Below are positions 36,530 to 44,338 of a stretch of 62,199 bases of DNA, in pieces. The stretch spans positions 1 through 62,199 of the forward strand of contig JAGHUM010000031.1 in the NCBI GenBank assembly GCA_018064855.1, in the 5' to 3' direction. Origin of the DNA: Candidatus Physcocola equi. Lineage in GTDB: Bacteria > Bacteroidota > Bacteroidia > Bacteroidales > Paludibacteraceae. Position 1 is the stretch's first letter, and every line of letters begins with the position of its first letter. The notes below the pieces were generated by a model. It did not search any database. It had not been told where the DNA came from and saw only the letters and a program-made list of their open reading frames with translations. Position numbers and translations under genes: made by a program.

Positions 36530-38350
36530 TTAAAGGCTTTCAACTGTTGGATTCCCAAACAGTAAATGATACAGACTTGATCCTTGATATTTTTTTAAGG
36601 CAACTGCACCTTCTTCTGGTTTGTCCACAAAGTTGGAAGCAGCGCCCTCAAATGAAACGACTCTTTCATAAACCGCGCGCGACACAGGGAAAACCTTTGT
36701 AAGATCTCGGTTTGTCTTCATCGCATACAAAATAATAACTTCCTGCATACATTCGGGCAATTGGGCATACAATCCCCGCGCTTTCATCAAATCTTCAAGA
36801 AACTTATCCACATTATTTTCATACAATCCCAACAAAAGGCGTCTTTGAAAATTTTCGGAGTCGAGATTGTTGTAAGACCGAAGTATTTCGGTCAAGCCTG
36901 ATGTGGTTACATTGATATTTTGACGAGGCTGACACCTGGCCACTTTTAAGAATGTCTTATTATTTTCAACATATTTATGCGGATTGGATAGATACTGTTC
37001 ATGATCTTTCGCCCAAGACGCATGAAATGTTGTCTGCTTAAGCAAATCAATATACTTCTTGGCAGTCGCCGTCTCTCCCTTGATAAGGGCCGCTTGCAAA
37101 AAACGTTTCATCAAAGAGAAGTTGCGACCAGTCGCCGTCCATAATTCCATGCTCCACATCAGCGACAAATCGACCTGCGACATATAGAAAAAATAATCAG
37201 GATAATACGTTCCAATCCAAATGTCTTTATACTCGGAATCTATTTTTTCGAAACGAACAGGGAAATTAAACAGTTCTTTCGCCAAAAGGTCTTTATGGTC
37301 GAGCGCAAGAATCCTATAAGCGGCTATTCCTTGCGTAGGACGTTCCACGCTTTTCACTTCCTCAAGCACTCCATCCCAATCTTGCGTCTCTGTCAAATGC
37401 TGCAATTTCAGTTCTGTTCTGAAATTTGCATTACGATATGAAGCAAAATAACACACTGCAAATGAAAAGACAGCAAACAACAGCAATGACACATTGGTAG
37501 AAAGTTTTTTCTCCAACAGGGAATTGAGTAAGCCACCAGCCATACATAATACAGTTACAACAGCAATAAGACCAAACAAAAAAGGTCTCAAATAATAATA
37601 ATTGATAAACGGAGCGAATAATGAGGCTGACAAGAAATCGCCATAGATTTCACTCGTCAAAGAAGCGCCGAGGAACAAAGCCATCACAAACAAGGCAAAG
37701 TCTAAGAACGCAATTCTGACGTTTTTACGCACCGCGCCAACCGCCAAAACCAGCAGAGAAAATGGTCCATAGACGCCAATCGCCAAATGAAGTAAAGTTG
37801 AGGCTCCAAAAGCCAAAATCAATCCAAACTTAGTATTAAGACGCATCACGCGTTTGTAAATCCATGTCAAGACAAGAGAAATGAGAAGTCCCAATTCAAA
37901 AGATATGACGAAAGAGATTTCACAATTATCATACAAAGCATAACCTAAGGATGTCTGAGAAATCATGACAAACAACACTGGCAAAGCACATAATGATTTT
38001 GACGCAAGCGTAGTAGCCTTGCTCAACACAATCAGCATTTTTGTCAGCAGCAAGTAACCACAAACTATCAAAAACGCCCCAAGCAAAGGATAATAGCAGT
38101 ATTGAAGTATATAACGAGACACATAAATAAGCAAGCCTCCAGTTTGGCAAATGATTTCATTGGCGAACAACTCGTTTTTCAAGAACAAAGACTGATTTTG
38201 CAATTTGTAGAGATACTCTGCATTATACGCGCCAAGGAACAGCAACGCAAAAAGCACAAACATACAAATCAGCAACCGCAATGTCGCTATGGATGAAAAT
38301 TCATTTATTTTCGCAAAAACACTTGTTTTATCTGTTTCGTTTTTAACCAT
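36530..38350 (-). CDS. DUF6057 family membrane protein
   Basis: A protein of 606 residues. Residues from about 20 to 320 hold around ten hydrophobic helices (LRLLICMFVLFALLFLGAYN, then ALCALPVLFVMISQTSLGYA-like stretches). The last ~280 residues are soluble and helical, with LKLQHLTETQDWDGVLEEVK, resembling TPR-like repeats. This fits DUF6057, seen in Bacteroidales next to a propeller lipoprotein as here. Function unknown. It is the upstream partner of the haem-motif lipoprotein. Confidence 0.75.
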   Translation of the reverse strand: MVKNETDKTSVFAKINEFSSIATLRLLICMFVLFALLFLGAYNAEYLYKLQNQSLFLKNELFANEIICQTGGLLIYVSRYILQYCYYPLLGAFLIVCGYLLLTKMLIVLSKATTLASKSLCALPVLFVMISQTSLGYALYDNCEISFVISFELGLLISLVLTWIYKRVMRLNTKFGLILAFGASTLLHLAIGVYGPFSLLVLAVGAVRKNVRIAFLDFALFVMALFLGASLTSEIYGDFLSASLFAPFINYYYLRPFLFGLIAVVTVLCMAGGLLNSLLEKKLSTNVSLLLFAVFSFAVCYFASYRNANFRTELKLQHLTETQDWDGVLEEVKSVERPTQGIAAYRILALDHKDLLAKELFNFPVRFEKIDSEYKDIWIGTYYPDYFFYMSQVDLSLMWSMELWTATGRNFSLMKRFLQAALIKGETATAKKYIDLLKQTTFHASWAKDHEQYLSNPHKYVENNKTFLKVARCQPRQNINVTTSGLTEILRSYNNLDSENFQRRLLLGLYENNVDKFLEDLMKARGLYAQLPECMQEVIILYAMKTNRDLTKVFPVSRAVYERVVSFEGAASNFVDKPEEGAVALKKYQGSSLYHLLFGNPTVESL

Positions 38351-38403
38351 GAGTCATTAAATTATCGTTGCACATCGCGCCTTTTCTGCGCGTAAATAAA
38401 AAA

Positions 38404-38435
38404 AATTCCAAACAAGTGGCTACTCATTTGGAATT
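38404..38435 (-). terminator. Terminator after tRNA-Arg
   Basis: AATTCCAAA (38404-38412) pairs with TTTGGAATT (38427-38435) around a 14-base loop; on the minus strand it runs into a long T stretch. Confidence 0.65.
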
Positions 38436-38442
38436 AAAAAAT

Positions 38443-38519
38443 TGGTGATTGAGGAGGGATTCGAACCCTCGACCCACAGCTTAGAAGGCTGTTGCTCTAT
38501 CCAGCTGAGCTACCCAACC
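38443..38519 (-). tRNA. tRNA-Arg (anticodon TCT)
   Basis: On the minus strand the 77-base gene starts GGTTGGGTAGCTCAGCTGG and ends with an encoded CCA. The D arm, the anticodon stem ACAGC/GCTGT with loop CTTCTAA (anticodon TCT), and the T arm with GGTTCGAATCC are all in place. The acceptor stem pairs 5' GGTTGGG with 3' CTCAATC, allowing G-T pairs. It reads AGA codons. Confidence 0.95.
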
Positions 38520-38648
38520 GAACCTTATTTTTCAAAACATCAAAGTTTTGTGGTGCAAAAGTAGCACTATTTTTCTTTCATTCCAAATATTTCAAACTCT
38601 TTCAAATGAAATATGGCATTTTTTATGTCGTTCAACCCATGAATAATT

Positions 38649-40988
38649 TTAGAATGGATATCCTATGGCGAAATGGAATGCGAAATCGTTTCCCCATGTG
38701 ATATCTTTGTAACGCCAACGGAAATCTTTTTCTCTGGCTGGGTCGTATGCTTTCATACCAAAATCAAGTCGCACCAAGAAATATGTGAAATCACAACGGA
38801 TGCCCAATCCGTAAGCCAAAGCAATTTGTTCATAAAAAGTGTCGAAATAGAATGTGCCTTCCGGTTGGAAATCATATCTTCTGATGTTCCAAACATTACC
38901 CGCATCTACAAACGCTGCGCCTTCAAGCAGCCAAAAAAGCTTGGAACGATACTCCACATTGGCAGTCATGTCAATATTACCACTTTGGCTGACGAAATCT
39001 TCCCCATTCGGGCTGTGATATGATCCTGGTCCCAAAGTCCTCACAGGCCATCCTCTCACACCATTAGCGCCTCCGGAAAAAAACCTCTTTTCAAATGGCA
39101 CCATCTCCGAATTTCCGTATGGCAACTCTAAACCAAACTTCAAGTGAGTGACAATGCGGTTCCGTTCGTCAAGATATTTGTTGTAGGCATATTCAAACTC
39201 TCCTTTCACATACTGGGAATAAGGGGTGTGGGCTACTTCATAAAAGCCATCCTCATTTTTATGTGACTTCAGCATGTGATCTATGCCATACAAAAGGTTG
39301 CCCGCGCTCTCCAAAGATATACGATAACTTTGCTTGTTGAGGGTGGTTTTACTGTTTTGATTATTATAAGACATTGAGACGCCTGTCGCAAATATCAAGT
39401 GATCGGAATAACTATAACGAAGCACAGAATACTTAGACGCCGAATAACGTTCATTAAATTCGGGAGATACCCATGGCAAATGCACATAGTTTAAGTTGTA
39501 AGCGTCTATTGTATAGTTATAGAAGCGGTGCATGTTCCAAACATATTTCATACCCGCAGTCATAATGTCACGAACATATTCTGGACGATGTTGATCGTTG
39601 ATCGCAAATGTGAACTCAGTACTTGAGTTGATTCGTCTTTTAAATGCTGAAGACAAGAAAGGAAAGACGAATTGAGGAAATTTCAAAGATAAATCGACCT
39701 CGTATTCGCTCACATACTTGCTCAAGTCGCTAATGTCTTCCACTTTATAAGTCACCATTTCCCATGCACCTCTCGCCTTTAGCGAAAGCAATTCGGAACC
39801 GCGAAACAAGTTACGATGTTGGAGTGTACCAGACACAGCAGCGCCCAAGTCGCCCGACGAATTTGTTCCTTCTACGTCAAGCGAGAAAGTATGCGCCTTA
39901 TTTGGTAAAATCAATATGTTACAATCGAGTTGATTGGATTCCGTTTTAAGGTCCTTAAATGTTATTTCCGTAGAACGCACAATACCAAGTCCGTTCAATT
40001 TGTTATATGTGGCATTCACAAAAAAATCATTATACCACATTCCGGGGAAGACACGAAGATTGTTGTTGAGGATTTTCTTTCGTATCAATGGTTTCTTCAC
40101 ATAAAAGAGCATCGAATTGTCTCCCAGAGCCAAAGAGTCATATCGGTCATAAGACTCAAGAATTGAGGAAGACTTCGGCAACGTGGTCACGTTGATGTTG
40201 TTTATCGTAAAACGAGGATGCTGAGTCTCCTGCACGATATCGCCGGTGCGCACATAATAAGGTTTCAGCACCAAAGTCAAATCGACCTGATTGGAACGAA
40301 GCGAACTGTCTGCCAGATAAGACACATCGTCTTTCGTAAAATAATAATACCCGTTTCTGCGCGCTATATTCGCTATTCGCGAGCGTTCTTCATTCAGCAC
40401 CTGCATATCAAACAAAGCACCGGAATCGAGCAAAGTGGAGGAAAAACGATTTCGTCGGATAAGGTTTCCGAGTGTGGTGTCGTTGTGGAAATCGAAGGAG
40501 ACATGGCGTAAACGGTATGGTTCGTTTTCTGTCACATCATAAACCACTCTCGCCTTTTTCCCTTTATAATGGGCCGAGGCTACCACCTGCGCATTCAAAT
40601 ATCCCTTTGTCTGGAAAAACTGTTCAAGCTTTTTCTCCGACCGCAAGCAATGAAGGCTGTCAAAAATCACAGGTTCTTCACCCATTCTGCGGAGCCAACG
40701 GTTTCGGCGTTTCGACGTATCACGTCCCGACAAAGAATAAGTTGCCAAACGGAGACGGGCCATACCAAACACTCGGAAATTGGGTTGCTGGGTCAAGTAT
40801 TTCTCCAACTCCGCTTTCTGCATGCCAGGCACCTTGGTGTTGATCTCCACCTTGTCCAGCAAATGTTGGTCATCCGGCACATATTTGGTCACTGAGCAAG
40901 ACGGAAGGAAAGCCAGTGCTGCAATCACAAAGGAAAGCAACACTGAACGCTGTTTTATCTTCTGTTTCACGAAAGTCGCCAATCTCAT
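38649..40988 (-). CDS. tamL: TamL, BamA-family outer-membrane lipoprotein
   Basis: A protein of 779 residues. A lipoprotein signal ends FLPSC, then come POTRA-type repeats (about 40-330) and a 16-strand barrel. The conserved barrel-loop motif is in SGGANGVRGWPVRTLGPG (VRGW), and the protein ends HFAIGYPF. This lipidated BamA/TamA relative is typical of Bacteroidetes and is thought to act with TamB in outer-membrane biogenesis. No tamB gene is adjacent here; the next element downstream is a tRNA gene. Some strains carry several such paralogues, so the exact orthology is not certain. Confidence 0.88.
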   Translation of the reverse strand: MRLATFVKQKIKQRSVLLSFVIAALAFLPSCSVTKYVPDDQHLLDKVEINTKVPGMQKAELEKYLTQQPNFRVFGMARLRLATYSLSGRDTSKRRNRWLRRMGEEPVIFDSLHCLRSEKKLEQFFQTKGYLNAQVVASAHYKGKKARVVYDVTENEPYRLRHVSFDFHNDTTLGNLIRRNRFSSTLLDSGALFDMQVLNEERSRIANIARRNGYYYFTKDDVSYLADSSLRSNQVDLTLVLKPYYVRTGDIVQETQHPRFTINNINVTTLPKSSSILESYDRYDSLALGDNSMLFYVKKPLIRKKILNNNLRVFPGMWYNDFFVNATYNKLNGLGIVRSTEITFKDLKTESNQLDCNILILPNKAHTFSLDVEGTNSSGDLGAAVSGTLQHRNLFRGSELLSLKARGAWEMVTYKVEDISDLSKYVSEYEVDLSLKFPQFVFPFLSSAFKRRINSSTEFTFAINDQHRPEYVRDIMTAGMKYVWNMHRFYNYTIDAYNLNYVHLPWVSPEFNERYSASKYSVLRYSYSDHLIFATGVSMSYNNQNSKTTLNKQSYRISLESAGNLLYGIDHMLKSHKNEDGFYEVAHTPYSQYVKGEFEYAYNKYLDERNRIVTHLKFGLELPYGNSEMVPFEKRFFSGGANGVRGWPVRTLGPGSYHSPNGEDFVSQSGNIDMTANVEYRSKLFWLLEGAAFVDAGNVWNIRRYDFQPEGTFYFDTFYEQIALAYGLGIRCDFTYFLVRLDFGMKAYDPAREKDFRWRYKDITWGNDFAFHFAIGYPF

Positions 40989-41011
40989 CGGTATTCTTCA
41001 TTTTCTAATTG

Positions 41012-41019
41012 CAAAGATA
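41012..41019 (-). promoter_or_regulatory. -7 box for tamL
   Basis: TATCTTTG (41019-41012 on the minus strand) lies about 24 bases before the tamL ATG. The -33 region is weak. Confidence 0.4.
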
Positions 41020-41070
41020 ATGTTTTGAAATATTTTTTACCACTTTGTAAACGCCTTTCTTAATTTCAGT

Positions 41071-41102
41071 TTTGCGACTTTGCCTATTGTTTTATATATT
41101 TG
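41071..41102 (+). promoter_or_regulatory. Promoter of glmM
   Basis: TTTG (41071-41074), 20 bases, then TATATTTG (41095-41102): a full consensus match, about 75 bases before the glmM ATG. Confidence 0.6.
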
Positions 41103-41176
41103 TCAAGATTTTATGATGGAATGATGCAATTCCATGCATTTTTCCACGTTACATATTTGACACAAACAAACATTCA

Positions 41177-42562
41177 ATGACACTAATAAAATCAATCTCA
41201 GGCATTAGAGGCACCATTGGAGGGAATGTTGGAGACAATCTCACTCCTCTCGACGTAGTAAAATTCACATCTGCTTACGCAGCATGGCAGAAAAGCAAAA
41301 ATCCAGGCAAACAACTCAAAGTTGTAGTCGGAAGAGACGCGCGTATTTCTGGCCCAATGGTGGATTCTATCGTCACAGCCACACTCAGTGGCATGGGCAT
41401 AGAAGTTGTCAACATTGGCTTAGCTACCACACCTACCACAGAAATAGCAGTCACAAAAGAGAAAGCGAATGGTGGCATCATCATCACTGCCAGCCACAAC
41501 CCTACTCAATGGAACGCGCTCAAGCTGCTCAATGAAAACGGAGAGTTCCTTAGCGACGCTGACGGGAAAATGGTCCTCAAACTTGCGGCTGAAGAGAAGT
41601 TCGACTATGCAGATGTGCACGCCCTCGGAAATGTTATCTATAAAAAAGACTATAATGACATTCATATCGATGACGTACTCAAACTGAAATTGGTGGACAA
41701 AGCCGCTATTGAGAAAGCAAACTTCTCTGTAGCTATCGATTGTGTCAATTCAGTTGGCGGACTGATTTTGCCTAACTTGCTGAAAAAACTGGGCGTTAAA
41801 AACATCATCCAACTTAACTGCGAGGCAAACGGACATTTCAGCCACAACCCAGAGCCAATACCACAAAACCTGACAGAGATTTCTGACCTCTGCAAAAGCG
41901 GCAAGGCAGATGTCGGTTTCGTAGTGGACCCAGACGTGGACCGACTTGCCATCATCTGCGAAAACGGAGATATGTTTGGCGAAGAATACACACTCGTTTC
42001 TGTCGCAGACTATGTTTTGAGCCACACAAAAGGAAACACCGTTTCCAACCTCAGTTCTACAAGGGCGTTGCGCGACGTCACACGTGCTCACGGTGGTGTT
42101 TACACTCCTGCAGCAGTAGGTGAAGTTAATGTTGTCACAAAAATGAAAGAGGTGAATGCCGTCATCGGAGGCGAAGGCAATGGTGGAGTCATCTATCCAG
42201 AAATACACTATGGCCGAGACGCTCTCGTGGGCATCGCCATGTTCCTTTCCCTGCTCGCACAAAAAGGCAAGAAAGTAAGCGAACTCAAGAAGGACTACCC
42301 TCCTTACGAAATCTCGAAGAATAAAATTGAACTTACTCCGGATATTGACGTTGACCTTATTCTTAAGAAAATGAAGGATAAATATGCCAATGAAGACGTC
42401 AACGACATCGACGGTGTCAAGATTGATTTCCCAGACAAATGGGTCCACCTTCGCAAGTCGAACACTGAGCCTATCATCCGCATCTATTCTGAAGCGAAAG
42501 ACATGAAAGAAGCTGATGACTTGGCGCAAAAGATTATTGCCGACATCAAGAGTCTGATATAA
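41177..42562 (+). CDS. glmM: Phosphoglucosamine mutase
   Basis: A protein of 461 residues of the alpha-D-phosphohexomutase family. The phosphoserine loop is in GGIIITASHNPTQWNALKLL (Ser106), the metal loop is DPDVDRLAI (about 252-260), the sugar-binding loop is VIGGEGNGGVIYPEIHYGRD, and the phosphate-binding loop is RKSNTEPIIRIYSEA. The best-fitting member is the GlmM that converts glucosamine-6-phosphate to glucosamine-1-phosphate for cell wall precursors; phosphomannomutase or phosphoglucomutase activity cannot be ruled out from sequence alone. A hairpin follows. Confidence 0.88.
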   Translation: MTLIKSISGIRGTIGGNVGDNLTPLDVVKFTSAYAAWQKSKNPGKQLKVVVGRDARISGPMVDSIVTATLSGMGIEVVNIGLATTPTTEIAVTKEKANGGIIITASHNPTQWNALKLLNENGEFLSDADGKMVLKLAAEEKFDYADVHALGNVIYKKDYNDIHIDDVLKLKLVDKAAIEKANFSVAIDCVNSVGGLILPNLLKKLGVKNIIQLNCEANGHFSHNPEPIPQNLTEISDLCKSGKADVGFVVDPDVDRLAIICENGDMFGEEYTLVSVADYVLSHTKGNTVSNLSSTRALRDVTRAHGGVYTPAAVGEVNVVTKMKEVNAVIGGEGNGGVIYPEIHYGRDALVGIAMFLSLLAQKGKKVSELKKDYPPYEISKNKIELTPDIDVDLILKKMKDKYANEDVNDIDGVKIDFPDKWVHLRKSNTEPIIRIYSEAKDMKEADDLAQKIIADIKSLI

Positions 42563-42606
42563 AATCAGGCAGGACTTCCATTCAAACAATCATTTGAACA
42601 TCACAC

Positions 42607-42648
42607 GGGCGGACAGGGGCGTACAAATCCTCATCCGCCCTTATTTTT
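42607..42648 (+). terminator. Terminator after glmM
   Basis: GGGCGGA (42607-42613) pairs with TCCGCCC (42634-42640), and TTATTTTTA follows. The 20-base loop may pair further. It ends just before the next ATG (42654). Confidence 0.5.
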
Positions 42649-42653
42649 AGTCA

Positions 42654-43685
42654 ATGAAGCATTCATTTTCTCACAAACCAAGATTTAGATCTTTCTTTTT
42701 TACCCTTGGAATCATAGGCTTATTACTCGTCCTTTTCATTTTCACGACTTGCATTATAGAAAAACCTGCACTATGGGTGCTTTACTTACCTTTGATGGCG
42801 TTGATGTTATTGCCATGTATATATCTGATGGCGTACGCCATTCTATGTAAAGAAGATTTTCTAAAAACTGACCACAAATCCATCAGTTTCGTCAGCCACT
42901 ATCCTTTTTTGAGACGGAAAAGCGGGGAATATCAATGGTATGAAATCAAATATTACGACACTTCCATCAATCAAACAAAACACGACAGCATCTATAAAAT
43001 ACAATTGTTCGGGCAACAAGATGAGTTGCTAAATTCTGTTTCATTCCCTCTCGACGATTATACGATAGAAGAACTAGAGGCTATCATTGACGAACATATT
43101 CCAACAAAAGAAACTTATCTGCAAAATAATACCACAGCATCCGATTTTGTTTTCACACGAAAAAAGTCGGAAAAAATAATGATGTTTTTCGCATGTGCGT
43201 TTCCAATCTGCTTGTGTGTCTTTGTGCCATATTTAGCTTTTATAATGGTTCTGGCTCCTATTATAATTTATCTCATCATTTTCTATTGGCTGGCATTTTA
43301 CGACAAAATCACAATCAGTAATGACAACATAGAAATCGACGTACACAACGAATTCTGTCAACACACAAAACGCAGCATTCCGTCGGCATCTGTTATGAAA
43401 TATTATGTCTCAAATCAAATCACTTTGGTACTAAAAGACAATGACAAAATGCTGTCTTTTGAGCATTTAGGCTATAGAAACGAAATTAAAACGGCGCTGT
43501 ACCACATTCTTCACAATCCTTCATCAGAAAATGAAACGGAGCGTCAAGCCACATCTGCTTCTAAAAAGAATAAAAGAAAAAAGCGAAAAACATTAAACCA
43601 AACCGTTCATCATGACCGCAAAGATGAGAAAAAGAAGTATCTTTGCAAGAACGACCTTTTGTCGTTTCATAAGCTGAAAAAATGA
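42654..43685 (+). CDS. Membrane protein of unknown function with basic tail
   Basis: A protein of 343 residues. Two hydrophobic helices near 15-65 and a double-length stretch at about 175-215 (FFACAFPICLCVFVPYLAFI and on) suggest four membrane segments, in two hairpins, with a domain of about 110 residues between them. After the second hairpin comes a domain with DKITISNDNIEIDVHNEF, similar in style to PH-like membrane domains. The last ~55 residues are basic (SKKNKRKKRKTL). It overlaps the next gene by four bases (ATGA). I do not recognise the family. Confidence 0.7.
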   Translation: MKHSFSHKPRFRSFFFTLGIIGLLLVLFIFTTCIIEKPALWVLYLPLMALMLLPCIYLMAYAILCKEDFLKTDHKSISFVSHYPFLRRKSGEYQWYEIKYYDTSINQTKHDSIYKIQLFGQQDELLNSVSFPLDDYTIEELEAIIDEHIPTKETYLQNNTTASDFVFTRKKSEKIMMFFACAFPICLCVFVPYLAFIMVLAPIIIYLIIFYWLAFYDKITISNDNIEIDVHNEFCQHTKRSIPSASVMKYYVSNQITLVLKDNDKMLSFEHLGYRNEIKTALYHILHNPSSENETERQATSASKKNKRKKRKTLNQTVHHDRKDEKKKYLCKNDLLSFHKLKK

Positions 43686-44323
43686 CAAAATTCATCCTCA
43701 CCAGACACGGGCAAACCGTATTCAATTTGCAAAGACGCATGCAAGGGCAAGGTAATAGCGACCTGACAGAATTAGGCATTGCACAAGCCCAGGCTCTTGG
43801 GATAAGGCTCAAAGACATAGATTTTGACTTTGTCGTATCCAGCAATCAAGGAAGAGCCATGGATACAACCAAGATCTTAGTCGGCAATAAAAAAACACCC
43901 GTCGAGTTCTGCTCCGACATCACAGAAATCAACATCGGGGATTGGAGCGGCATGAGTTTTCTGGAAGCAGAGGAAAAGTTTCCCGAACAAACCGATAATT
44001 TCTGGCATCATCCGGCGGATTTTGTTCCGCCTATGGGAGGCGAAACGTACGAGCAGGTCAGAGAAAGAGCAGCCAACAAACTTAAGAGTATTGCGAAAGA
44101 GCACCCCCACAGCACTGTACTTGTCGTATCTCACGGCATAGTCATCAAGAGTCTGCTGAGTTTCTTCAGGAATCAGCCCATCAGCACCATCGCAGATGCT
44201 CAGCCACACCCACAATCGTGTTGCTACTGTGAAGTGGCCTACGAAGATGGAGTTTGGAACATTTACAAATGGAATGACATTGATCACTATAAATTTATCA
44301 ATCCCGCTTTACAAGCCAAATAA
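43682..44323 (+). CDS. Histidine phosphatase family protein
   Basis: A protein of 213 residues. The catalytic RHG is in MTKFILTRHGQTVFNLQRRM (Arg8-His9-Gly10), the conserved Glu in EINIGDWSGMSF, and the second His in VLVVSHGIVIKSLL (about 150). This is the phosphoglycerate-mutase-like phosphatase family; candidate substrates include small phosphorylated metabolites such as alpha-ribazole phosphate, but the sequence does not settle which. Its start overlaps the upstream membrane-protein gene by four bases, and uvrA begins 15 bases after. Confidence 0.88.
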   Translation: MTKFILTRHGQTVFNLQRRMQGQGNSDLTELGIAQAQALGIRLKDIDFDFVVSSNQGRAMDTTKILVGNKKTPVEFCSDITEINIGDWSGMSFLEAEEKFPEQTDNFWHHPADFVPPMGGETYEQVRERAANKLKSIAKEHPHSTVLVVSHGIVIKSLLSFFRNQPISTIADAQPHPQSCCYCEVAYEDGVWNIYKWNDIDHYKFINPALQAK

Positions 44324-44338
44324 TGCACTTCAGAAACC

